Source: AM-2324 sp042091035 (GTDB taxonomy: Bacteria; Bacteroidota; Bacteroidia; Chitinophagales; Saprospiraceae). Taken from it: 11,978 nucleotides of DNA. Of the stretch, positions 6,227-11,978 are shown piece by piece. The notes under the pieces are model-generated. The model had not been told where the DNA came from. It did no database searches and worked only from the letters and a program-made list of their open reading frames with translations. The first letter of the stretch is position 1. Each line of letters begins with the position of its first letter. The translations under genes were made by a program, and so were the position numbers. The stretch is from assembly GCA_042091035.1 (NCBI GenBank), contig JBELIG010000089.1, forward strand, positions 1-11,978, given 5' to 3'.

Positions 6227-6978
6227 TATAATTTATCTTGACCTTTAACAAAACGCAGACTTACTTCCTGAACATCCTCTAATTCAGTGAACTTATCTAG
6301 TAAATCAGTATCCTGAATATCATTTTTCAAGTACAATTCATAAGACAGGTCTTTCACCCGTTTATTCATACTTTTAGTCACCACCTTTTTTCCAAACTCA
6401 TTAAACTCAGTCTCTAAAACGATGTCTTTATCTCTTGTTCTTATATCGGTAAGGCGATATTCCTTGCACAAGTTTTTCAGAACAGACTCCATCTTTTTGA
6501 CACTCTCATTTCCCTTTTCATAATACATTGAAATTTTGAGTATACCGATCAATGGGTCTGGATTTCCAAAGACAGAAAACCTTAAAATAATCGCTACTAC
6601 ACAGAATACAAAGGTTCCAGTGACTGCAATTGTAAACCCAAAAACTCCACAAGAAATACCTACTGCAAGTGAGGCAAACATAAAAGTCATGTTCCTTGGG
6701 TCCCGCAAAGTGGTACGGAAACGAATGATAGCAAGTGCACCTAACATACCTAATCCGCGCGCCAAGCTATCGCCTACAGCTTGCATCACCATCGTTGCTA
6801 AAATGGATATCATAGCAAGGGATTGCATATAATTATGATCTTTTTTGGAAACTTTTGTGGTAATATCGTAGGTCAGGACTATCAGTGCTGATAATACTAC
6901 ACATAGACTTACTGCCAACAATATGGCAATCAGAGTTGGAGTTTCTGAATTACTCTGTAAACTTTGAATATCAAACAT
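6226..6978 (-). CDS. DUF4956 inner-membrane protein
   Basis: The 250-residue protein has four predicted membrane helices (about 15-38, 52-70, 76-88 with 97-113, and 114-134) and a soluble C-terminal domain (about 145-250) that could be a small alpha/beta fold. The core ARGLGMLGALAIIRFRT then LRDPRNMTFMFASLAVG (about 73-107) is the signature of the DUF4956 family, with conserved Arg and Asp-Pro-Arg in the loop. No function is established for the family to my knowledge; its genes are often found with CotH-kinase and VTC/polyphosphate-polymerase-like genes. It is the first gene of the DUF4956-HlyD-TolC operon, with the adaptor ATG overlapping its stop, so it is the best candidate for the inner-membrane component that the adaptor contacts. 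The length matches other family members. Confidence 0.85.
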   Translation of the reverse strand: MFDIQSLQSNSETPTLIAILLAVSLCVVLSALIVLTYDITTKVSKKDHNYMQSLAMISILATMVMQAVGDSLARGLGMLGALAIIRFRTTLRDPRNMTFMFASLAVGISCGVFGFTIAVTGTFVFCVVAIILRFSVFGNPDPLIGILKISMYYEKGNESVKKMESVLKNLCKEYRLTDIRTRDKDIVLETEFNEFGKKVVTKSMNKRVKDLSYELYLKNDIQDTDLLDKFTELEDVQEVSLRFVKGQDKL

Positions 6979-7044
6979 TTATACTACACTTTTCTAAAAG
7001 ACAAAAGAAGATTGTTTAAAATCTCCTTACCATTAACTTTAGAC

Positions 7045-7059
7045 TACTATTTAATAGTA
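7045..7059. repeat. Short palindrome in the leader of the DUF4956 operon
   Basis: TACTAT and ATAGTA are separated by three bases, about 70 bp before the DUF4956 start and inside the predicted 5' leader. The stem is AT-rich with no T-run, so it is not a terminator. It could be an operator or chance. Confidence 0.2.
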
Positions 7060-7114
7060 AATCAAGATTCCTATAATAGCTAAAACATTTTTAAATACCT
7101 AATTGCAAGCCCTT

Positions 7115-7147
7115 CAAACTTATCCTACTATCATAAAGTGTACTCAA
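7115..7147 (-). promoter_or_regulatory. Promoter candidate for the DUF4956-HlyD-TolC operon
   Basis: On the minus strand TAAGTTTG (7115-7122) matches TAnnTTTG exactly and a TTG (7145-7147) lies 22 bp upstream, at the long end of the spacing range for this promoter type. It would give a leader of about 130 nt. It implies that the operon can be transcribed separately from the CotH gene, which ends at 7178. Confidence 0.4.
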
Positions 7148-7177
7148 TCTCTCTAAAAAAGATAAAATGGATAGTCT

Positions 7178-8581
7178 TTAATTATTCCGGGCAAACTCTA
7201 ATTGATTTTTTAGTTCATTAAGCTGAAATTCCCAATCCTCAATAGAAATCGCATCATCGTGGATACTTGATGCCTCCTCTGTAGCAGAACGAATCTGATT
7301 AGCCCATGCTTCGAGCATAGCATCTGTCGAGGCTTGAGACATAGGGCCATTAATCAAAGTTGCTTTTTTGGATTCAAAGAGCGAATCGTAGGATGCCCAA
7401 ACAGCAGTAAGTTTGTCACATGCTGCTGACCATTGAAACGAATTCAGATATTGAAAAGGAAAGCAATTATTGGAAACCTCTCCCCAATCATCTGCAATCG
7501 GAGTGATTGGATTGGAGTTATTTATAATATTCTCAAAAGCATTATCCATATCCCAGGGAATTAAATGCAGCTTTTGCTCATTAGACTCTTCGTACCAATA
7601 GAAATTATGACTCGCACAACCATCGAAACAGTACCAATGAAATGGACCATCATCATGCCGAATTGTACGATCCACAGCCGCATAGGAGATGATCTCCTCT
7701 ATATCCATATATTGCTCTACAATCTCTTTACCAGTATTGAGGTTCGAGGAAGCAATTTGCTGACCAAAATCACGAAAAAAACTTACATCTGGATTATCGT
7801 TCTCATTGGTTTTTAATGCAGCTATATATTCTTGATCAGAAAATAGGTTACCCGTAAAACGCAAAGGCCAAATTTCTTTATATAAATTGCCATCATCGTC
7901 ATCAAAATTTTGCTTGACGAATCGTTTATCAATTTGCTCTGTCAAGGCAAATAGTCCATTAAACTCGCCATTTATTAAAAGCCTTGCGTGCACGGATCTT
8001 GGTGAAGGAACGTCCATTTGTTGAAACAGCCAATACGCAAGCCGATCATGTAATTGACTCCTATCATTGTTCATTGAATGAAATTGTAACTTATTAAGTC
8101 CAAAGAAACGCTCTTCTCGATCTTTCCAATTGATCTTTACTTTCATAGACAACTTTGTACAAGTCTTATACCCTGAGGGATCAAACCATTGCCCTCCCGA
8201 CACACAGCCAACATAAGCACCAATGGACCCTTTGTATCTTATACCTACTGGACTAATCGTATCTCCTTCAAATACAAGCATAGCCTCCACATACTGTTCA
8301 GCAGCCGGGTCATTGTTTAGATAATTTAAAGAATCGTCAAGTAGGATCAACTCATATGTGCGTAGTTCATTTTGGTCAAAAACATAGTCTGAGGACAAAT
8401 TAAGATAAGATTCATTCCCACTTGGAACAATAATCGGAACATCTAATTCAGCCATATCGCCTGTAGCAATAGGATCAATTGGTGTGAGTTCATCTCCAGC
8501 ATCTTTGCAAGAATCAACGACCAAGAGCCCTGAGAACAGGATAAGAACCAAAATAAAATCTTTTATTTTCTGATTAAACAT
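7178..8581 (-). CDS. CotH-family protein kinase, lipoprotein
   Basis: The ATG at 8579-8581 opens a lipoprotein signal (MFNQKIKDFILVLILFSGLL, then VVDSC); an ATG 54 bp upstream would add 18 residues before it and fits less well. The mature protein starts at a Cys followed by KDAGDE, similar to Bacteroidota surface-export signals. CotH-kinase hallmarks counted from the longer start are: RYKGS (134-138) after a beta-rich start; Lys residues in KLSMKVKINW (161-170); LNKLQFHSMNNDRSQLHDRLAYWL blocks (180-203); the helix motif ALTEQIDKRF (230-239); and LIPWDMDNAFEN (358-369), whose acidic residues match the metal-binding PWDhD motif. Extra Cys residues (144, 159, 336, 340, 391, 406) may form disulfides, consistent with export. 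CotH proteins are atypical kinases, first known from spore coat phosphorylation. The target here is unknown; neighbouring envelope proteins are candidates. The DUF4956 operon begins 199 bp downstream. Confidence 0.87.
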   Translation of the reverse strand: MFNQKIKDFILVLILFSGLLVVDSCKDAGDELTPIDPIATGDMAELDVPIIVPSGNESYLNLSSDYVFDQNELRTYELILLDDSLNYLNNDPAAEQYVEAMLVFEGDTISPVGIRYKGSIGAYVGCVSGGQWFDPSGYKTCTKLSMKVKINWKDREERFFGLNKLQFHSMNNDRSQLHDRLAYWLFQQMDVPSPRSVHARLLINGEFNGLFALTEQIDKRFVKQNFDDDDGNLYKEIWPLRFTGNLFSDQEYIAALKTNENDNPDVSFFRDFGQQIASSNLNTGKEIVEQYMDIEEIISYAAVDRTIRHDDGPFHWYCFDGCASHNFYWYEESNEQKLHLIPWDMDNAFENIINNSNPITPIADDWGEVSNNCFPFQYLNSFQWSAACDKLTAVWASYDSLFESKKATLINGPMSQASTDAMLEAWANQIRSATEEASSIHDDAISIEDWEFQLNELKNQLEFARNN

Positions 8582-9158
8582 GATTGAAAGATTTATTAGA
8601 TGGATCAAAAAAACCCTAAAGGATTGACCAAGCAAAGGATATTTAAATGATGTAAAATCTTTATCCTAATAAACGGATATAAACAAAACTGTACCATACT
8701 ACACTTTTAAAATAGAGAATAAAACGATACAGTTCAAACACAGCTTGTAAAAACGAACTCATTTTGATCAAATTACTCCAAAACTAGGAGAAGCTCAGGA
8801 AGTATGTTTTTCAGATAGGGGCTAGTAAGATAATGGCTTTTTGACCTATCCAAAGAATTTGGTGTTAAGGAAACCACAGTAGGATTAACCTTCAGTCCTC
8901 CTCCTTAGGGGGCCATCAAGCCATATTGGTTTGGCATGTGAAGATTATACAAATACTTTTTAATGAATAAGTCCAGTATCAAAATACAAGCGAAATAGGG
9001 CATTCATTAAACTATCAATTTTCAATTAATCATAGTATAAATCTCAATACAATTTAAATCTAAAATAAAAACATTTTTATAAGGATGAATTTACTTCATG
9101 AGATGCATTAAAGCTTCGAAAATAAAGAAAAGTAAGAGCCGTCTTAGACAGAATTATA
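8582..9158. other. Gene-poor 577-bp region upstream of CotH
   Basis: No complete gene is supported. The right part (about 8940-9158) is very AT-rich with stop codons in all frames and only short inverted repeats such as ATGAA/TTCAT at 9085-9099. The middle holds a possible remnant described separately. A TAGTTTTG (complement of 8779-8786) matches the -7 box but has no TTG at a proper distance and lies about 200 bp from the CotH start. I could not place the CotH promoter with confidence. Confidence 0.4.
8773..8937 (-). pseudogene. Possible gene remnant or degenerate interspersed repeat
   Basis: On the minus strand one frame reads MPNQYGLMAP from an ATG at 8935-8937, meets TAA at 8905-8907, and continues open for 43 codons through LTPNSLDRSKSHYLTSPYLK to the end LPELLLVLE and a TAA at 8773-8775. 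The composition is more protein-like and more GC-rich than the surrounding spacer. At the broken point the minus strand reads CCCCCTAAGGAGGAGGACTG, resembling the C-run and G-run repeats scattered between genes in some Bacteroidota. I do not recognise a family. It may be a decayed gene end, a repeat unit or chance. Confidence 0.25.
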
Positions 9159-9713
9159 TTATAAAATTCCTTTGCTAAAATGTAAATCGACAATTAACTC
9201 TAATAATTCAGATTCAATTTCCCACCCTGCCAATTCAGCCTTAGAGTTATATGGTAAGAGCAGTACTTTCAAGTGTAGTAATAAGACTTCTTGAACAAAG
9301 GTATTGTCTAAATCCCTATCTAAAAGTCTTTCTTTAGAAATATCAACTTTATTCGTAAAAGCCAATATTTCGCATGCTGAACTTGAAGGACCTATCGTCT
9401 CCTCATCAGCCTTTAAATCGATCCAAACAGAATACATATCCTTCAAAAAAACCAAATAATAGTTGATTTTAATCCGAATATATTGATCCTTATATTTATA
9501 GTCCCTGTGAGAAAAACTTCCAAGAGGCTCTAAGCCTTCTGGGAAAGTTATATTTGGCATCATATGAATACCATTGACATAAAGCTTAAATCCAGAATAA
9601 GAAATCAAGGGTTCAAAGCCTTTGCCAATCGCAGAAGAACTTTGCAGAATAGAATGCTTTTCCAGAATCTCTGATTCTAGAATTAAAAAATTAACTTTGT
9701 TTTCGTCGACCAT
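9159..9713 (-). CDS. Hypothetical cytoplasmic protein
   Basis: I do not recognise this 184-residue protein. It begins at a good ATG and has no signal peptide or membrane helix. The first two thirds alternate short beta-type stretches (KVNFLILESEIL, FKLYVNGIHMMP, YIRIKINYYLVFLKDMYSVWIDL) suggestive of a beta-sheet domain. The last third is helical and Leu-rich (NTFVQEVLLLHLKVLLL, then WEIESELLELIVDLHF). It is acidic overall and has few Cys. A small beta-rich protein followed by an amphipathic helix could be an immunity-type or regulatory protein, but nothing nearby encodes a toxin and this is only a guess. The lipoprotein gene lies 139 bp upstream on the same strand, and no promoter or terminator separates them clearly. 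Confidence 0.65.
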   Translation of the reverse strand: MVDENKVNFLILESEILEKHSILQSSSAIGKGFEPLISYSGFKLYVNGIHMMPNITFPEGLEPLGSFSHRDYKYKDQYIRIKINYYLVFLKDMYSVWIDLKADEETIGPSSSACEILAFTNKVDISKERLLDRDLDNTFVQEVLLLHLKVLLLPYNSKAELAGWEIESELLELIVDLHFSKGIL

Positions 9714-9852
9714 AGTTTTCCTTCACCTATATAAGATACAATGAACTGATATCCAGTACATTAATAAGTAACAGAAAACATACTATCGTAACCACATGGA
9801 GCAAAAAAAATTAACTCCCCTAATTTTAAAGTGCTATTTTTTTGATAAAGAT

Positions 9853-10275
9853 TTAAATCTTATTTATCGTGAGTTCCAAAATATTACGCTTGGATTTTAG
9901 ATTAACTGGGCTTAATAATCGATCAAGTTCAACTGCTTCAATTTTACCACTATCCCCTGCTGCCGTTTTATATGCGATATGATCCAAACAATTTCGGATT
10001 TGCTCTATATCTGAATCAGTCCAATTACCCATCCCTAATTTTAGGATATATTGATCGCCTAAATCAGCAGCCAATTGGACCTTTTCAATGTTTGTATGTC
10101 TCTCAAAGTCCTCAATAATATATTGATCAGGACATTCTTTAAATACAAATAAAAGTTCTAGCGCCTTTTCTGATTGATTTGTAATAGCAAGAACTTTTAA
10201 GGGATCGCAAGAAGAGAAGCATAACAAAGCGAGCAGCAGGACTATTAACTGTTTTAAAACTTTAAGCTGTAGCAT
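9853..10275 (-). CDS. Small hypothetical lipoprotein
   Basis: The 140-residue product starts with a signal rich in Leu (LKQLIVLLLALLCF) ending in SSC, so Cys24 is the likely lipidated residue; Asp follows at +2. The mature part begins LKVLAITNQSEKALELLFVF, the pattern of small Bacteroidota lipoproteins with a beta-sandwich core. A middle stretch (QYILKLGMGNWTDSDIEQI) is followed by a basic C-terminus with RNILELTINKI. I know no function for this kind of protein. It is divergent from the NagX-like gene (143 bp between starts). A 14-bp palindrome AAGATTTAAATCTT covers its stop codon, but no T-run follows on the minus strand, so I do not call a terminator. Confidence 0.7.
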   Translation of the reverse strand: MLQLKVLKQLIVLLLALLCFSSCDPLKVLAITNQSEKALELLFVFKECPDQYIIEDFERHTNIEKVQLAADLGDQYILKLGMGNWTDSDIEQIRNCLDHIAYKTAAGDSGKIEAVELDRLLSPVNLKSKRNILELTINKI

Positions 10276-10418
10276 ATTTTTTATTTAAATGAAATTGGAT
10301 TTTCTAAAAATAGGACAAAGCATCTAATATTTACTAAATATTTTTATCCTTCTATTTTGGGAGTCAAATCTATCGATATATACTATTTGCTTATATTAAT
10401 ATTTCAAAACAAGAATAG
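10276..10418. promoter_or_regulatory. Divergent promoter region between lipoprotein and NagX-like genes
   Basis: For the leftward gene, TAGATTTG on the minus strand (10365-10372) matches TAnnTTTG exactly, about 90 bp before the start, but no TTG stands at the right distance. For the rightward gene, TTTG (10356-10359) and ACTATTTG (10382-10389) are 22 bp apart, with the second two bases off consensus. The two candidates overlap, so the genes could be co-regulated or compete. Confidence 0.3.
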
Positions 10419-11516
10419 ATGAAAAATAGGATTGTCTCAATAGATGTGCTAAGGGGGCTGACGATAGCATTTATGATCATCGTCAACACACCTGGGAGTT
10501 GGTCCCATGTATACCCACCTCTTTTACATGCGAAATGGCATGGTTGTACACCTACAGATCTTGTTTTCCCCTTCTTCCTATTTATAGTTGGTGTTTCAAT
10601 GGCATTTTCCTTTTCGAATTATAAGTCCAAGGATCGGCATCTTTGGTTTAAAAAAATTTTACGTCGGACCAGTCTTATCTTTTTAATCGGACTACTCTTG
10701 AACTGGTTCCCTTTTTACACAACAGCATATGCTGACTTGAGACTTTTTGGTGTACTGCAGCGAATAGGTATTGCATTCGGGGGAGCGGGACTACTTGTGC
10801 TATACTTTCAAAAATCCTATCTAAGAACAGGAATCATATTTTTAATCCTGCTAGGCTACTGGGGGGTATTATATAGCTTTGGAGGCAGTAATCCCTATGG
10901 ATTAGAATCAAACTTCTGTACAAGAACGGATCTCTACCTATTTGGTGAGAATCACCTATATAATGGCTTTGGCATTCCATTCGACCCGGAAGGACTTTTG
11001 AGTGCGCTACCCGGAATTGCTCATGTGCTTATTGGTTTCCAAATTGGTACTATGATTAAAAACCTGCAATCACAAAAAAAAGAGCTCTTACAGTACCTGC
11101 TTTTGATTGGTACGATACTCGTTATAATTGGTCAAATATGGAATCTTAGCTTTCCAATAAACAAACCACTTTGGACGAGTTCCTATGTAATGTACACCTG
11201 CGGCTTGGCCACACTTCTACTCACTTTATTGATCTGGATATTGGATATAAAAAAATGGAATGGATGGTCATACCCCTTCAAGGTATTTGGATTTAACCCA
11301 CTTGCCAGCTATGTTTTGTCTGTATTATTGATCAAAATCATTGCTGAGTTGCCAAGCCTTGAAAAAGTAGATTTATATAGCCTTGCCTATCGAGAGATAT
11401 TTCAGCAAATTATCAGCCCAGCATTCGGTTCATTCCTGCAGGCCTTCTGCTTTACTGCAATCGTCTGGTTTTTGGCCTGGTTATTATATCGGAAAGGAAA
11501 AGTAATTAAAATTTAA
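10419..11516 (+). CDS. NagX/HGSNAT-like membrane acyltransferase (DUF5009 type)
   Basis: The 365-residue protein has about ten to eleven membrane helices and the order of motifs of bacterial relatives of heparan-alpha-glucosaminide N-acetyltransferase: SIDVLRGLTIAFMIIVN at the start, HAKWHG with the conserved His37, DLVFPFFLFIVG at about 47-58, GVLQRIGIAF near 111-120, PGIAHVLIGFQIG near 200, NKPLWTSSYV near 248, and FGFNPLASYVLS near 290-303. In the human enzyme the equivalent His carries acetyl from cytosolic acetyl-CoA across the membrane to a terminal glucosamine; in bacteria the gene often travels with N-acetylglucosamine genes. No sugar genes are adjacent here, so the acceptor is unknown. 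The ATG at 10419 places the N-terminus immediately before the first helix. The gene is the only plus-strand gene and ends at a strong terminator. Confidence 0.9.
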   Translation: MKNRIVSIDVLRGLTIAFMIIVNTPGSWSHVYPPLLHAKWHGCTPTDLVFPFFLFIVGVSMAFSFSNYKSKDRHLWFKKILRRTSLIFLIGLLLNWFPFYTTAYADLRLFGVLQRIGIAFGGAGLLVLYFQKSYLRTGIIFLILLGYWGVLYSFGGSNPYGLESNFCTRTDLYLFGENHLYNGFGIPFDPEGLLSALPGIAHVLIGFQIGTMIKNLQSQKKELLQYLLLIGTILVIIGQIWNLSFPINKPLWTSSYVMYTCGLATLLLTLLIWILDIKKWNGWSYPFKVFGFNPLASYVLSVLLIKIIAELPSLEKVDLYSLAYREIFQQIISPAFGSFLQAFCFTAIVWFLAWLLYRKGKVIKI

Positions 11517-11554
11517 AAATAAAAAGCTCGAAAAATTATTCGAGCTTTTTATTT
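11517..11554. terminator. Bidirectional intrinsic terminator between convergent genes
   Basis: A 16-bp stem (11517-11532 with 11539-11554) whose core is AAGCTCGAA/TTCGAGCTT has a six-base loop and is flanked by A-runs on the left and T-runs on the right, so each strand ends in a T-run. It begins at the base after the NagX-like stop and lies 12 bp past the DoxX-like stop, serving both convergent genes. Confidence 0.88.
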
Positions 11555-11566
11555 ACTCCCTCGAAA

Positions 11567-11941
11567 TTACTTTAATAAAGAAGGGTGGCGTAAGATAGTA
11601 CCAGCATAAAGAAATGTAGCAACTGCAATTCCTGCAAAAGGTACTTGCCCAGTAACTACTTCAGCAACTATAATACCTCCAACGAACGATTGTAAAAGGT
11701 AAAAACCCATCTTCATGGATTTAGGTATCCAATAAATAACGAGAAGCACTAATTCTAATACACCTACAAAAAGTAGCTTGTCGCCCCAATTTGTAATCTT
11801 ATTCATGTTCTCTACCATTTCTTCTACGCCTACAACTTTTGAGACGCCAGAAATGAAAATCATAGAGCTAAACATAAAGGAAAGCGCGTAACCTGCGATA
11901 CGCTGAATTTTACTAATAGAAGAATCGTGAAATTTTGCCAT
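11567..11941 (-). CDS. DoxX-like small membrane protein
   Basis: The 124-residue protein has four membrane helices (about 15-36, 53-70, 76-96 and 101-117) in the arrangement of the DoxX/DoxX-like family, including the first-helix pattern ALSFMFSSMIFISGVSKVVG, where an aromatic-rich helix ends in a Gly and Lys before a loop. Family members are small quinone- or thiol-linked membrane proteins, sometimes subunits of oxidoreductases, and in most Bacteroidota are of unknown role. The length is typical. The ATG at 11939-11941 sits about 18 bp after an exact -7 box. It converges with the NagX-like gene, so the two are unlikely to be functionally tied. The family call is good, the function open. Confidence 0.78.
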   Translation of the reverse strand: MAKFHDSSISKIQRIAGYALSFMFSSMIFISGVSKVVGVEEMVENMNKITNWGDKLLFVGVLELVLLVIYWIPKSMKMGFYLLQSFVGGIIVAEVVTGQVPFAGIAVATFLYAGTILRHPSLLK

Positions 11942-11958
11942 AACTTTTTTTTATGACG

Positions 11959-11966
11959 CAAAAGTA
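11959..11966 (-). promoter_or_regulatory. -7 box of the DoxX-like gene
   Basis: TACTTTTG on the minus strand matches TAnnTTTG exactly, giving a very short leader of roughly 10 nt before the ATG. The matching TTG would lie beyond the right edge of the window, so the promoter cannot be confirmed here. Confidence 0.4.
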
Positions 11967-11978
11967 TTCCGACAAAAA

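Noticed and set aside
8582..8635. Upstream ATG for the CotH gene
   Set aside because: It would put 18 extra residues before a complete lipoprotein signal; the ATG at 8581 is the better start.
8779..8786. Exact TAGTTTTG box as the CotH promoter
   Set aside because: No TTG lies 17-23 bp upstream and it is about 200 bp from the start codon; one exact match in AT-rich DNA is weak evidence.
9847..9860. Palindrome AAGATTTAAATCTT over the stop of the small lipoprotein as a terminator
   Set aside because: It has only two GC pairs and is followed on the minus strand by A-rich, not T-rich, sequence.

Overview
The window looks like a chromosomal segment from a member of the Bacteroidota (Cytophagales- or Saprospirales-like). 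The DNA is AT-rich, starts lack Shine-Dalgarno sequences, several upstream regions carry the TAnnTTTG -7 box of Bacteroidota promoters, and there are several lipoproteins with short hydrophobic signals ending in Cys. DUF4956, CotH-type kinase, OafA-type acyltransferase, NagX-like acyltransferase and DoxX-like genes are also common in this phylum. No tRNA, rRNA, CRISPR array, phage gene or intact insertion sequence is visible. The placement rests on reading alone.

Layout, left to right. Everything is on the minus strand except the NagX-like gene. (1) The left edge cuts the start of an acyltransferase-3 membrane protein (3-107). (2) An alpha/beta-hydrolase (1014-1907) is followed by a lipoprotein resembling a free-standing subtilase propeptide (271-945). 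Their shared upstream region holds a promoter candidate, a leader and an intrinsic terminator that lies before the hydrolase. (3) A VOC-fold protein (3417-3803) and a second acyltransferase-3 gene (2212-3336) are closed by a 44-bp perfect palindrome terminator. (4) The centrepiece is a trans-envelope cassette read right to left: CotH-kinase lipoprotein (7178-8581), DUF4956 inner-membrane protein (6226-6978), HlyD-like periplasmic adaptor (5213-6226) and TolC-like outer-membrane protein (3973-5184). (5) A gene-poor stretch (8582-9158) carries a possible gene or repeat remnant. (6) Two unrecognised genes follow (9159-9713 and lipoprotein 9853-10275). (7) A NagX/HGSNAT-like membrane acyltransferase on the plus strand (10419-11516) converges on a DoxX-like membrane protein (11567-11941) across a bidirectional terminator.

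How the genes may work together. The CotH-DUF4956-HlyD-TolC group has an adaptor and an outer-membrane factor but no recognisable ABC, RND or MFS pump in the window, and no VTC-type domain, which often accompanies CotH and DUF4956. The most economical reading is that the four-helix DUF4956 protein occupies the inner-membrane position of an undescribed export or signalling conduit, with the lipoprotein kinase acting in the periplasm or at the surface. This is inference from gene order and domain type. The three membrane acyltransferases suggest that envelope glycan or lipid modification is a theme of the region, but they are not one operon.
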